Positions 1 to 8,885 of a stretch of 64,000 bases of DNA are shown here, piece after piece (positions within the stretch are counted from its first letter, which is position 1; every line of letters begins with the position of its first letter). The notes under the pieces were generated by a model. The model did no database searches and was not told the DNA's origin. It saw nothing but the letters and a program-made list of their open reading frames with translations. Source of the stretch: Alkalihalobacillus sp. LMS6 (lineage in GTDB: Bacteria > Bacillota > Bacilli > Bacillales > Bacillaceae_D); NCBI RefSeq assembly GCF_024362765.1, contig NZ_CP093302.1:2076001-2140000 (forward strand), in the 5' to 3' direction. The position numbers and the translations under genes were made by a program.

Positions 1-34
1 AAAACCATTCCTCGATGTCTTGATTTGATTACGA

Positions 35-62
35 TGGACAATCTCACTATTTTTGATAGAAT
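35..62 (+). promoter_or_regulatory. Putative SigA promoter of the recombinase-like gene
   Basis: A TGGACA hexamer (35-40) and a TAGAAT hexamer (57-62) are separated by 16 bp and lie just ahead of the ribosome site GAGGAGGG and the ATG at 84. Each hexamer is one or two changes from consensus. This is read by eye and is not proven. Confidence 0.45.
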
Positions 63-83
63 TTAAGGAAGAGGAGGGCGTTT

Positions 84-1052
84 ATGGAACAGAACCAGCT
101 AAAAGAAGCATTTTTAAACCAACTCTTTCTCAAAGGTCGTAAGGCTACAACGATTCAACGCTATCACTATGATTTGAACGACTTTTTTCTATGGTTAAAC
201 GATCGTTCATTCATCGATTTAACGACAAAAGAGATTGAATCGTTTTATCAACATTTAATGGTGACACGCACCTATCAAGTTCGTACTGTTCGACGAATTT
301 CTTCTGTTCTTCGTCGCTTTACGCTATTTTTAGTGGAAGAGAATGTCCTTCAAGATCACCCATTGCTTCATCACGAGCCACCATTGCTCACCCTTGAACC
401 ATTAACCCGAGAAGAGTGGATTAGTAAGCGTGAAATGGACATTCTTTTGCAAACAACACATTCAGAAAAAGGCTTAACAGAAAATCAACTTATCGCTCGC
501 CCTCACTTAACTGAACGAAATTACGCCATCTTGATACTTTTAACGGAATATGGCATCACATTGAGCGAAGCATGTACGATTACGATGAACGATACGTCAT
601 TCGTGCAGCAAACCGTACAAATAAAAGATAGCGTAGAACGGACCGTCATGCTCGCATCAGATCATTCGCAACAGCTTTACATTTACTGGAGCAGTATCCC
701 TGAGGCGGTTCGCCCAAGACTTCATACAAGCGATCCGTTGTTCGTTGCTTTTGATTTTACGAGAAGAACGTATCACTGGTCCTATGAAAAGGATGCGCCA
801 AAAGCGTTAACAGCCATCGCTTTGCAAAAAATGATTCGAACGGAAGTTGCACGAGCCGGGTTACGCAAAGGCATTTCAGCGCAACATTTTCGGAATGCTT
901 ATTTACTACGTACCTTGCTTGATCCACTTAGCAAACAAGATCTGCAACAACATTTAGGCTTAAAAAGTCCGTTATCGTTACGAAGATATGTGTTAACCCT
1001 CGCTCATTTAACAAAACAAGATCAACAAGCTCTTCTCAGTTCGACCATATAA
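84..1052 (+). CDS. Degenerate tyrosine recombinase/integrase-like protein
   Basis: A 322-residue protein with the two-domain layout of XerC/XerD-type tyrosine recombinases: a helical core-binding (SAM-like) domain at about residues 5-90 and a catalytic-fold domain at about 110-315. Aligned by eye to Xer motifs, the nucleophile Tyr302 (RRYV) and the second arginine Arg270 remain. The first catalytic Arg is Thr159 (GITLSE instead of GLRxSE), the HxxR histidine is Gln267, and the His/Trp of the LGH motif is Leu293. A candidate lysine is Lys181. The frame is intact with a good ribosome site, so the gene looks maintained. It may bind DNA without recombining it. It converges on hfq and shares a terminator with it. 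Family assignment is fairly sure; function is unknown. Confidence 0.75.
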   Translation: MEQNQLKEAFLNQLFLKGRKATTIQRYHYDLNDFFLWLNDRSFIDLTTKEIESFYQHLMVTRTYQVRTVRRISSVLRRFTLFLVEENVLQDHPLLHHEPPLLTLEPLTREEWISKREMDILLQTTHSEKGLTENQLIARPHLTERNYAILILLTEYGITLSEACTITMNDTSFVQQTVQIKDSVERTVMLASDHSQQLYIYWSSIPEAVRPRLHTSDPLFVAFDFTRRTYHWSYEKDAPKALTAIALQKMIRTEVARAGLRKGISAQHFRNAYLLRTLLDPLSKQDLQQHLGLKSPLSLRRYVLTLAHLTKQDQQALLSSTI

Positions 1053-1090
1053 AAAGATCTCGGAACCGAATGGTCGCGAGATCTTTTTTT
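1051..1090. terminator. Bidirectional terminator between the recombinase-like gene and hfq
   Basis: AAAAAGATCTCG (1051-1062) pairs with CGAGATCTTTTT (1077-1088) across a 14-nt loop. A T-tract follows on the plus strand and another, read in reverse, serves the minus strand, so it can end both converging transcripts. Confidence 0.85.
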
Positions 1091-1093
1091 CTT

Positions 1094-1327
1094 CTATACG
1101 TCTGTTTCGCTTTTTAGCTGCACGTTTTTTTGCGGTGCAAACGTTGAGATTGCATGCTTATAAACAAGCTGTTGCTTTCCCTCCGTCTCAATAATAACCG
1201 TAAAGTTATCAAACCCTTTTATTGTGCCACGCAGTTGAAAGCCATTTAATAAAAACATCGTGACGGGAATCGATTCCTTCCTTAATTGGTTTAAAAATTG
1301 ATCTTGAATGTTCACAGTTGCCTTCAT
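1094..1327 (-). CDS. hfq: RNA chaperone Hfq
   Basis: A 77-residue Sm-fold protein, the usual length of Gram-positive Hfq, which lacks the long C-terminal tail of enterobacterial Hfq. The Sm1 segment ([20 protein letters not shown]) is followed by [15 protein letters not shown] and the Sm2 signature VYKHAIST. The family forms a hexameric ring that binds small RNAs and mRNAs. The ribosome site GAGAGGGG precedes the ATG. It lies 39 nt downstream of miaA on the same strand, the conserved miaA-hfq pairing, and ends at the bidirectional terminator. Confidence 0.96.
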   Translation of the reverse strand: MKATVNIQDQFLNQLRKESIPVTMFLLNGFQLRGTIKGFDNFTVIIETEGKQQLVYKHAISTFAPQKNVQLKSETDV

Positions 1328-1366
1328 GACGATAGCCCCTCTCTCTCTAAGTGTTTCTACTCTTAA

Positions 1367-2308
1367 TTATTCGAGTTCACTTTTAAATTTCCTGCAAGAA
1401 AAATCGACGACTTTCGTTAAGATTTCATCCATAGATTGACTTGTTACATCAAACCATTCCACATCACTTTTATTTTTAAACCATGTAATTTGCCTTTTTG
1501 CATATTGTCTCGATCGGGCTTTAATTCGTTTAACGGCTTCAGCTAATGATACGTCTCCATCAAAGTACTCATATAATTCTTTATACCCGATCGCTTGAAT
1601 TGCTTGACCCGTAATGCCTGCACGATACAGTTTCTCCACTTCGTCCAGCAAACCTTGCTCCATCATAAGCTCCACCCGTTGATTAATACGCGCATACAAC
1701 ATGTTTCGATCCATATTCAATCCGATTATGGCATAGTTAAATCGGGGTATCGATTGTTCTTGTTCTCGTTCCGAAAACCGTTTCCCAGTTGTATGGAGGA
1801 CTTCAAGGGCCCGAATGACGCGGCGCTCGTTATTTGGATGAATCGATTCTGCTGCTACAGGATCACGTTCTTTTAACTGATCATACAAAACTTCCGCCCC
1901 TAATTCATGCGCAAGACGTTCTAATGTAAGGCGATAAGCAGGATCGGTTTCTGCATTTGAAAAAGAAAGATGATGGGTAATAGCTTGAACATAAAGCCCT
2001 GTTCCGCCAACCATAATCGGCATTTTTTGTCTGGATTTTAAGTCGGCAATCGTGTGCAACGCTCGTTTTTGAAAACTAGAAACTGTCCACGGTTCTGATG
2101 GAGGCAAGAGATCAATTAGATGGTGCGGCACTTGCTTTCTTTCATCAATTGACGGTTTTGCCGTTCCAATGGACATTTCTTGATACACTTGCATCGAATC
2201 CGCGTTAATGATTTCACCATTTAGTTTTTTAGCTAATCGAATGCTTAACTCTGTTTTTCCAACTGCAGTTGGACCAACAACAGCGATAATTGGATCTTTC
2301 TTCACCAT
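1367..2308 (-). CDS. miaA: tRNA dimethylallyltransferase MiaA
   Basis: Transfers the dimethylallyl group of DMAPP to N6 of A37 in tRNAs reading UNN codons; MiaB, also in this window, then thiomethylates the product. The P-loop GPTAVGKT sits near the N terminus, followed by the DSMQVY motif and GGTGLYVQA, all typical of MiaA. The ATG at 2308 is preferred because GGAAGG lies just upstream; the frame could begin five codons earlier at a TTG that sits inside that ribosome site. The protein is 313 residues, normal for the family. It lies 21 nt behind the methyltransferase gene and ahead of hfq, so co-transcription from mutS onward is likely. Confidence 0.95.
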   Translation of the reverse strand: MVKKDPIIAVVGPTAVGKTELSIRLAKKLNGEIINADSMQVYQEMSIGTAKPSIDERKQVPHHLIDLLPPSEPWTVSSFQKRALHTIADLKSRQKMPIMVGGTGLYVQAITHHLSFSNAETDPAYRLTLERLAHELGAEVLYDQLKERDPVAAESIHPNNERRVIRALEVLHTTGKRFSEREQEQSIPRFNYAIIGLNMDRNMLYARINQRVELMMEQGLLDEVEKLYRAGITGQAIQAIGYKELYEYFDGDVSLAEAVKRIKARSRQYAKRQITWFKNKSDVEWFDVTSQSMDEILTKVVDFSCRKFKSELE

Positions 2309-2329
2309 GTTTCTTCCTTCCAAGCTTTA

Positions 2330-3106
2330 TTATTTCTTTTGAATGATCCCATATTGAAAGGATGCATGTGGTCGATAGTGGACGGAGAATCCTAAACGAG
2401 CGAACAACGAACTAGACGTCGGATTTTTGAGGACGATCTTGTGTTTCGCCACTCGTTTCGCTTCTTCCACCACTTCTTCTGTTAACGATTGGTAAGATGC
2501 AAACTGTTTTAAACCAGCAAGACCTGGGGAGTGTATCCTCACCTCAAACATCGGATCAAAATAGACAACGTCGACGCTTTCAGACTGGCACGCTTTTAAA
2601 TAAGCCACATTCTCTGTTTGAACGACGTGAATGTTTTGAAGGGATCTCGTAAACTGATCGTCTCCCTCAGACCAATTTGCTAAGCCGTGTTTCACAATAA
2701 AAGCAATGTAAGGATTGGCCTCCAGCCCGATTACACTCCCAGAAGCGCCAACAGCAACTTGGGCTAGTATCGCATCAGCAGCCATCCCTAACGTTGCATC
2801 GATCATCGTCTCTCCTTCTGATAGTCCGACAACTGATAAAAAGGGGTCATGCCCAGTTTTTTTCCACTGTTTATATCGTAATAAAGCTGCATTTGGATGG
2901 TAATAAAATGGTGCTGCGTGGGGGTCCCGATGCAGAATTAACTTATCTTTCGCTACAATTAACAGCGGTTGTGCACCGAACTCGCGGTAAAAATCTTCAA
3001 GAGAACGCTGCTGCCTGTCAATAAAGACGCCATTAAACTGTGCGACATAGGCTTGTGCTTCTTCTTTTAATCGATCCACTTGTTTTCTTGCGGTTGTTAC
3101 GATCAC
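2330..3106 (-). CDS. Class I SAM-dependent methyltransferase, RsmJ-like
   Basis: A 258-residue protein with a Rossmann methyltransferase core. Motif I is DATLGMAADAILA (about residues 101-113), the acidic motif II is GLEANP, and the catalytic-region motif is VVYFDPMF, followed by KHKIVLKNP. These match the order and wording of RsmJ (DUF548), which methylates 16S rRNA G1516 in Escherichia coli, so an rRNA or other nucleic acid substrate is possible; the substrate here is not shown. A GTG start is used behind GAGGAG. The gene lies between mutL (13 nt) and miaA (21 nt) in one transcription unit. The methyltransferase call is sure; equivalence to RsmJ is an inference. Confidence 0.8.
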   Translation of the reverse strand: MIVTTARKQVDRLKEEAQAYVAQFNGVFIDRQQRSLEDFYREFGAQPLLIVAKDKLILHRDPHAAPFYYHPNAALLRYKQWKKTGHDPFLSVVGLSEGETMIDATLGMAADAILAQVAVGASGSVIGLEANPYIAFIVKHGLANWSEGDDQFTRSLQNIHVVQTENVAYLKACQSESVDVVYFDPMFEVRIHSPGLAGLKQFASYQSLTEEVVEEAKRVAKHKIVLKNPTSSSLFARLGFSVHYRPHASFQYGIIQKK

Positions 3107-3119
3107 ATTTGTTGCTCCT

Positions 3120-5003
3120 CTACATCACACGTTTGAACATTTTTTCTAATTCATAAGTGGTAAAATGTATAATAATTGGTCGTCCATGCGGACATGTATA
3201 CGGTTCTTCACATCTTCTTAACGTTTCTAACAGCTCAAACATTTCGTCGTGACGCAAGTGGCGATTTGCTTTAATCGCCGCTTTGCAACTCATTAAAATG
3301 GCAGCTTCTTCTCGTAAGTTGTAAAGATTGATTTGTTTTGTTTGTAACAACTGGTCAATGATTTCGCGAATAGACGATTCTTCGTCTCCTTTTGGAAACC
3401 ATGTCGGATGAGACCGTACCATATACGTATGAATGCCAAACGGCTCGAGGATCAGTCCAACCGCCTCTAATTTTTCCGTTGACTCTTCAATGACTGCCGC
3501 TTCTCTTGCAGTGAATTCAAGTGTTAATGGCACAAGTAAATCTTGGATTGTGGAGATTGGTTCATGCAGTTTTTTTCGGAAATACTCATACTTAATGCGC
3601 TCTTGCGCCGCATGTTGATCAATGAGATACATCCCATTCTCGTTTTGCGCAACGATATACGTCCCATGCATTTGCCCTACTGGATAAAGAGGTGGGACCG
3701 TTGATACACGCTCTGCCACGGCCACCTGCTTCACGTCTTCAATAGGTGATTCTGTGGCTTGATCTTGTTTCTCCAAAGTCTCTCGATCCAACTCATTTAC
3801 TTCCTTAAACTCTTCAGGTTCGTAAATGTCGCTTTGAATTGTCTCTTTTAGCGAAGGCTGATCGTTTTCCACATAGTTCGGTTTTGGTTCGTAAATGATC
3901 GGCGCTTCCGACTCTGTGACGTGCTCTTGTTTAGGCTGGACCGGATAATTGAGTGAAAACGAAAGTTGCTCAGACGGTTTTTTATCAGGAGCTGGTTGCT
4001 TCGTTGATTGCGGAATGAGCGTTTCCTTCGCAAAGACATCTTTAATGGAACGGGTAATGACGTCCGCTAACGCTTCTTCTTTACTTAAGCGAACTTCAAG
4101 TTTTGCAGGATGAACGTTGACATCAATTAACGTTGGGTCCATTTGTAATTTTAAGATCGCTAACGGGTATCGACCAATTGGTAACAGCGTATGAAAGCCT
4201 TGTTGAATCGCTTGCGCTAATTTGTAATTTCGAATATAGCGGCCGTTAATAAAAATGGACATATACTGCCGACTCGCTCTTGTTAATTCAGGCTTTGCTA
4301 CATATCCTGTTAATTGATAATCGAGGGATTCGCCCTCGACTGGTACCATCATTGACGCGGTTTGTCGACCGTACACTTCTGCGATCACCTGTAGCAATCG
4401 GTCGTTTCCAGTCGTTTTAAGAATCGTCTTTCCATCACTTGTATAGTGGAACGCGATAGCTGGATATGCGAGCGCCATTCGATTAACGACATCACTCACA
4501 TGTCCAGACTCTGTCAGTTTCGTTTTTAAATATTTTAACCGTGCTGGCGTATTGTAAAACAAATCTTTAATGAAAATGCTTGTCCCTTTTTTGGCACTTG
4601 AAGGCTGGCGATCCACCACTTCTCCACCATGAAGTGTGAGTTCAACTCCCTGCTTCCCTGTACTCGTTTGCATGGTCACGGTCGAAACGGAAGCAATACT
4701 TGGTAGCGCCTCACCTCGAAATCCTAATGTGCGGATGGAAAACAGATCGCGATCATGTTGTAATTTTGAAGTAGCGTGACGTAAAAATGCGGTGTCTACT
4801 TCGTCTGCTTTAATGCCATGTCCATTATCAACAATTCGAATGGACTCCATGCCACCTTCTACAATCTCAATTAATAATTGAGTTGCCCCGGCGTCAACTG
4901 CGTTTTCGATTAATTCTTTTACAATTGATGCTGGTCGCTCTACGACTTCTCCAGCAGCGATTTTATTTGATAATGAATCATGGAGCTGCCGTATGGTTTG
5001 CAT
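3120..5003 (-). CDS. mutL: DNA mismatch repair endonuclease MutL
   Basis: A 627-residue MutL. The N-terminal GHKL ATPase shows NKIAAGEVVERP, ENAVDAG, DNGHGI and TLGFRGEAL. A long acidic, low-conservation linker spans about residues 335-430. The C-terminal dimerisation domain carries the endonuclease motif DQHAAQERIKYE (DQHAx2Ex4E) and the late CPHGRP motif, so this is a nicking MutL as expected for bacteria without MutH. The ATG at 5003 has GAGGTG six bases upstream; a longer frame would start at a GTG that overlaps this site. It follows mutS by 10 nt, consistent with a mutSL operon. Confidence 0.96.
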   Translation of the reverse strand: MQTIRQLHDSLSNKIAAGEVVERPASIVKELIENAVDAGATQLLIEIVEGGMESIRIVDNGHGIKADEVDTAFLRHATSKLQHDRDLFSIRTLGFRGEALPSIASVSTVTMQTSTGKQGVELTLHGGEVVDRQPSSAKKGTSIFIKDLFYNTPARLKYLKTKLTESGHVSDVVNRMALAYPAIAFHYTSDGKTILKTTGNDRLLQVIAEVYGRQTASMMVPVEGESLDYQLTGYVAKPELTRASRQYMSIFINGRYIRNYKLAQAIQQGFHTLLPIGRYPLAILKLQMDPTLIDVNVHPAKLEVRLSKEEALADVITRSIKDVFAKETLIPQSTKQPAPDKKPSEQLSFSLNYPVQPKQEHVTESEAPIIYEPKPNYVENDQPSLKETIQSDIYEPEEFKEVNELDRETLEKQDQATESPIEDVKQVAVAERVSTVPPLYPVGQMHGTYIVAQNENGMYLIDQHAAQERIKYEYFRKKLHEPISTIQDLLVPLTLEFTAREAAVIEESTEKLEAVGLILEPFGIHTYMVRSHPTWFPKGDEESSIREIIDQLLQTKQINLYNLREEAAILMSCKAAIKANRHLRHDEMFELLETLRRCEEPYTCPHGRPIIIHFTTYELEKMFKRVM

Positions 5004-5013
5004 GTGATTCACC

Positions 5014-7605
5014 TCATTTTCGTTTTAGTTCCATTTGCCATTCATTCATTTTTTGTATGGCTTCAAAAGGCGTCATATTCATAAGATCGACCTCTTGAAT
5101 AGCTTTCATGATGGCTTGCTCTTTTTTGGACGTCTTTTGCTTTTTTTCATCAGCTACTGGAAACAGACTTAATTGTTCTGCCTCTTCACGAATCGCCGCC
5201 ACTTCTTTTTTTGCAGCCGTTTCCGGTAGGACTTCAGTCGTTTCTTTGGCTTCGAACGTTTCTAATAAAACATTCGCTCGATCCGTAACCGATTTAGGCA
5301 AACCTGCTAATTCTGCCACATATACGCCGTAACTTCGATCTGCTGCACCTTCGATAATCTGGTGTAAAAAGACGACTGTACCGTCTTCTTCTACTGCAGA
5401 AACATGCACATTTCTCAATGTCTCGATTGTGTTCGCTAGCGCCGTTAATTCATGATAATGTGTGGAAAACAACGTCTTCGCACCAATTGATTCATGAATA
5501 TACTCAATGATTGCTTGCGCCAAAGCCATCCCATCATAAGTGGACGTTCCTCGACCAATTTCATCTAAAATAATTAAGCTGTTCGCCGTTGCTTTTGTCA
5601 ACGCATCTTTTGTTTCCATCATTTCAACCATAAACGTGCTTTGACCGCTCGCTAAATCATCCGCAGCACCAATTCTCGTAAAGATACGGTCGAAAATAGG
5701 CATGGTTGCCCGTTCAGCCGGAACGAAGCTACCAATTTGCGTTAAAATGGCGCTTAATGCAAGCTGCCGCATATACGTTGATTTTCCGCCCATATTCGGT
5801 CCTGTAATAAGCAACATATCTCTGTCTTTCGTTAAATTAATTTCATTTTCCACAAAGGTTCCACGCTGAATAACCGTCTCCACGACAGGGTGGCGGCCTT
5901 GGACAATATCAATATCGCGTGTTTCTGTCACTGTTGGTTTCACATAGCTTTGAGTTTCAGCGACTGTCGCAAAACTTGCCAGCACATCCATTTCACTAAT
6001 TTCAGTGGCAAGTTTCTGTAAGGAAGGCACATAGCTTTGGACGGTCGTGCGAATCGCAATAAACAGTTCATACTCTAACGCAGTTAAGGACTCTTCCGCT
6101 TCCAAAATAAGCGCTTCTTTTTCTTTTAAATCAGGCGTAATGTAGCGTTCTGCGTTCGTTAACGTTTGCTTTCGTTCATACCTTCCCTCAGGAAGCAAAT
6201 GGGTATTCGCTCGCGATACTTCGATATAATAGCCAAATACTTTATTGTAGCCAACTTTTAAAGAACGAATACCGGTATATGAGCGCTCCTGCTGCTCAAG
6301 TTCAGCAATCCATTGCTTGCCATTTCGACTTGCATCACGAAAGCGATCAAGTTCTTCATGATAGCCGTCTACAAGGATGCCTCCGTCGGTGAGTGATAAA
6401 GGTGGATCTTCCACAATACTTTTTGATAAAAGCGTAACAAGCTCGTCATAAGAATCAATTGCGGATAGCCAGCTTTTTTTTATGTCCATTTCTTCTAACT
6501 GCTCTTTAATGGCTGGTAGCTTCGTTAGAGACCGTTTTAACTGAACGAGCTCACGAGCATTCACGCTCCCGTATGCAATTCGAGCTGCAAGGCGTTCAAT
6601 ATCATACACTTCTTTTAGCAAATCTCGTAAAGCTTCGCGCTGAAAGAAAGCATCGTAGAATTGCGACACAAGCTGTTGGCGTGCTCGAATCTCGTTGGCA
6701 TGGACTAAAGGACGGTCGATCCATTGACGCAATAAACGTCCTCCCATTGACGTGACAGTTTGATCAATAACCGATAACAATGACCCTTGTTTTTTCTTTT
6801 CTCTTAATGTCTCCACTAGCTCTAAGTTGCGCTTAGCATGGATATCAAGTTTTAAATAGTCATCCGTTGAAAGATAAACGGCTTCTTGAATATGATGGAG
6901 TGACTGTTTTTGTGTTTCCACTAAATAATGAAGCAAACGATAATACGCTTTACATAATACCTCGTGCTGAATTGATTGCAGGAGGTGGGCATATTCTGGC
7001 AGCGGTTCTTCTTCCTGACGATACGAAACGAGAAATGATTTGTTTGCATCTAACATTGTTTTAAGTTTCTCATCAACATCCACTGGCGCAACAATCTCTT
7101 TTGACTGACTTGTGACGATTTCTTGCATTAATTCATCGAGAGAACCATTTATAAGCGTGACATCACTCTCACCTGTTGATAAATCACAGCGTGCAAACCC
7201 GTAAGTGTCCCCTTCCACAGCAATTGCTACTAAGTAGTTGTTTTCTCGCTCAGCCAGAAGTTTACTATTCATTAACGTTCCAGGAGTCAACAGTTTTGTC
7301 ACTTCACGTTTGACAACCCCTTTTACCATCTTTGGGTCTTCCACTTGTTCACAGATTGCGACTTTATACCCTTTATCAATTAATTGCGTCATGTAGCTTT
7401 CAGCAGAGTGATGGGGGACACCACACATCGGAATGCGGTCCTCTCCTTGCCCTCGCCCTGTTAACGTGATTTCCAATTCTTTCGCAGCTGTTTGTGCATC
7501 GTCAAAGAACATTTCATAAAAATCGCCTAAACGAAAAAAGAGAATCGCATCTTTATAGTTTTCTTTTATAGCTAAATATTGTTTCATCATTGGCGTAATA
7601 CTCAT
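5014..7605 (-). CDS. mutS: DNA mismatch recognition protein MutS
   Basis: An 863-residue MutS1. The N-terminal mismatch-binding domain begins TPMMKQYLAIKE and has the Phe-x-Glu element as DFYEMF. The connector, lever and clamp domains occupy the middle. The C-terminal ATPase has Walker A GPNMGGKST and Walker B LIILDEIGRGTS, then the helix-turn-helix dimerisation region. The extreme C terminus carries QLSLF, of the type that binds the beta clamp. The ATG follows GGAGGCAGTT. MutS finds mismatches and recruits MutL. It heads the mutS-mutL-methyltransferase-miaA-hfq run and has its own promoter. Confidence 0.97.
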   Translation of the reverse strand: MSITPMMKQYLAIKENYKDAILFFRLGDFYEMFFDDAQTAAKELEITLTGRGQGEDRIPMCGVPHHSAESYMTQLIDKGYKVAICEQVEDPKMVKGVVKREVTKLLTPGTLMNSKLLAERENNYLVAIAVEGDTYGFARCDLSTGESDVTLINGSLDELMQEIVTSQSKEIVAPVDVDEKLKTMLDANKSFLVSYRQEEEPLPEYAHLLQSIQHEVLCKAYYRLLHYLVETQKQSLHHIQEAVYLSTDDYLKLDIHAKRNLELVETLREKKKQGSLLSVIDQTVTSMGGRLLRQWIDRPLVHANEIRARQQLVSQFYDAFFQREALRDLLKEVYDIERLAARIAYGSVNARELVQLKRSLTKLPAIKEQLEEMDIKKSWLSAIDSYDELVTLLSKSIVEDPPLSLTDGGILVDGYHEELDRFRDASRNGKQWIAELEQQERSYTGIRSLKVGYNKVFGYYIEVSRANTHLLPEGRYERKQTLTNAERYITPDLKEKEALILEAEESLTALEYELFIAIRTTVQSYVPSLQKLATEISEMDVLASFATVAETQSYVKPTVTETRDIDIVQGRHPVVETVIQRGTFVENEINLTKDRDMLLITGPNMGGKSTYMRQLALSAILTQIGSFVPAERATMPIFDRIFTRIGAADDLASGQSTFMVEMMETKDALTKATANSLIILDEIGRGTSTYDGMALAQAIIEYIHESIGAKTLFSTHYHELTALANTIETLRNVHVSAVEEDGTVVFLHQIIEGAADRSYGVYVAELAGLPKSVTDRANVLLETFEAKETTEVLPETAAKKEVAAIREEAEQLSLFPVADEKKQKTSKKEQAIMKAIQEVDLMNMTPFEAIQKMNEWQMELKRK

Positions 7606-7642
7606 AACTGCCTCCGTTAATCCTAAAATCTTACGTTATTAT

Positions 7643-7671
7643 ATCATAGTAAAGCCCTCTCCTTCATTCAA
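7643..7671 (-). promoter_or_regulatory. SigA promoter of mutS
   Basis: On the minus strand TTGAAT (7671-7666) and TATGAT (7648-7643) are separated by exactly 17 bp, about 40 bp ahead of the mutS ATG. The -35 abuts the cotE terminator. Both hexamers are close to consensus. Confidence 0.7.
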
Positions 7672-7706
7672 GAAAAAAAAGCCAGCTGTACAATTCAGCA
7701 TGGCTT
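7672..7706 (-). terminator. Rho-independent terminator of cotE
   Basis: On the minus strand AAGCCATGCTG pairs imperfectly with CAGCTGGCTT and is followed by a run of eight T. The stem begins inside the cotE stop codon. Confidence 0.8.
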
Positions 7707-8271
7707 AAGACTTATCGACTTCTTCTTGTAAGAAATTCGGATCAATTTGCTCATAATCGTCATCTGATAGATCACCTGAAATGGCATCCAATGGGTATTC
7801 TTCAATCACACCCTCAGGGTTTACAGCGACAGCGACTTTTGTTTCACCAATACACTCTACAACAAACTCTCTTTCGACTTGCACATCAACAGAGTGTCCG
7901 TTTTCACTAATAACGGCTTCTAACGTGTTTGGTTGCTGTACCGCTTTCGCCACAACGTCAAGTTCTTCTGAAATAACGTTTTCGTCTTTCATCGTTAAAG
8001 GCACAATATCCGTATAGGAAACGGTTTGTGTGGCTACTTCTGTCTTTGTGTTGTTTCCGTAAGAGTACCACACATTAATGTCATACGTACCGCTTACTTC
8101 AATCGTATCTCCTCGTTTTTTCGCACTATACGTATGATTAATGATCCAACAACCTAAGATGCTTGACGGACGTTCTGTTGGTCGAATATGATGCGTCGCT
8201 TCTGAAAATTTCCGCCCTTTTCCACAGACTGCTTTCGTAATAATTTCACGATAACTCCTTGGATCAGCCAT
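7705..8271 (-). CDS. cotE: Outer spore coat morphogenetic protein CotE
   Basis: CotE directs assembly of the outer coat around the forespore during sporulation. The protein has the family opening SYREIITKAVCGKGRKFSE, a central beta-rich region (GCWIINHTYSA, VWYSYGNNTKTEV) and an acidic C-terminal tail. It is 188 residues, near the usual 180. The ATG at 8271 has GGAGGG just upstream; an in-frame GTG six codons earlier overlaps that site and is rejected. The position between ricA and mutS is the conserved Bacillus context. Expression should be in the mother cell; see the weak SigK-like site upstream. Confidence 0.95.
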   Translation of the reverse strand: MADPRSYREIITKAVCGKGRKFSEATHHIRPTERPSSILGCWIINHTYSAKKRGDTIEVSGTYDINVWYSYGNNTKTEVATQTVSYTDIVPLTMKDENVISEELDVVAKAVQQPNTLEAVISENGHSVDVQVEREFVVECIGETKVAVAVNPEGVIEEYPLDAISGDLSDDDYEQIDPNFLQEEVDKS

Positions 8272-8327
8272 CCTGTTCCCTCCATTCACAATTCACCTAA
8301 TCAAATAGGCAAACGTCCTAATTCCAC

Positions 8328-8356
8328 ACCGTATGCACATGGCACTAAAAAGGTGC
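8328..8356 (-). promoter_or_regulatory. Possible mother-cell (SigK-type) promoter of cotE
   Basis: On the minus strand a CATACGGTG element (near CATAnnnTA) lies 17 nt downstream of an AC dinucleotide in GCACC, about 57 nt ahead of the cotE start. The second half of the -10 is imperfect, and a SigE reading of CATACGGT is also possible. Weak by itself. Confidence 0.3.
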
Positions 8357-8416
8357 AAGGCTTTCAATAGACGCTTCTCTATTAAGCTATGTGATGGAGA
8401 ACTTGTTTAGACCATT

Positions 8417-8460
8417 AAAAAACACGCCTATGTTAGAACGAGTCTAACATAAAGCGTGCC
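8417..8460 (-). terminator. Rho-independent terminator of ricA
   Basis: On the minus strand CACGCttTATGTTAGA pairs with TCTAACATAggCGTG around a five-base loop and is followed by six T. It separates the miaB-ricA operon from cotE. Confidence 0.85.
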
Positions 8461-8465
8461 TGCTA

Positions 8466-8885
8466 CTAACAGCTATGGAAAGGGCTTTTGGATGTAGTCC
8501 CACGCATAACATCGCCATCCATTGAACGGACGACTTCATCTGTCACGCGCTTAGATACAGTATTCGTAACGATTTGCAGCAACTCATTTACTTCAACTTG
8601 GCTTCGTTTAAACTCTTGAACAAGTGGAATATCATCAATCTCGTTATGAAGCTCGTCAATTTTCGCTTCTACTTCTTTTAATGCTTCCATTTTTCCGTAG
8701 TGTCGTAAATTAACGGCTTCTTTTTGATGTCGTTTAATTTCTGCAATCATTTCTTGTACACGTAAATGTTCATTAATTTGCTTCTCTGCTTTTTTAAAGA
8801 AATCCACTTCTTCCGTTTGCGCAAGCATTGTCGCTAATTCTTTCGCTTTTGCACGGATATCCTTTTTTGTGTATAGTGTGCTCAT
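8466..8885 (-). CDS. ricA: RicA (YmcA), subunit of the RicAFT complex
   Basis: A 139-residue mostly helical YmcA/YlbF-family protein (TEEVDFFKKAEKQINEH, NLRHYGKMEALKEVEAKID). In Bacillus subtilis RicA, RicF and RicT form an Fe-S-containing complex needed for RNase Y-dependent mRNA maturation, biofilm formation, competence and sporulation. A single cysteine lies at the very C terminus (FHSC*), a position where the B. subtilis protein also has a cysteine near its end, so it may serve as a cluster ligand. The ATG at 8885 overlaps the miaB stop by one base (TGATG) with GGAGGT nine bases ahead. RNase Y, its working partner, is encoded about 4 kb away. Confidence 0.92.
   Translation of the reverse strand: MSTLYTKKDIRAKAKELATMLAQTEEVDFFKKAEKQINEHLRVQEMIAEIKRHQKEAVNLRHYGKMEALKEVEAKIDELHNEIDDIPLVQEFKRSQVEVNELLQIVTNTVSKRVTDEVVRSMDGDVMRGTTSKSPFHSC

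Noticed and set aside
84-1052. An active integrase with a nearby attachment site or prophage
   Set aside because: Catalytic residues are missing, no tRNA gene or direct repeat was noticed near it, and no phage genes lie in the window.
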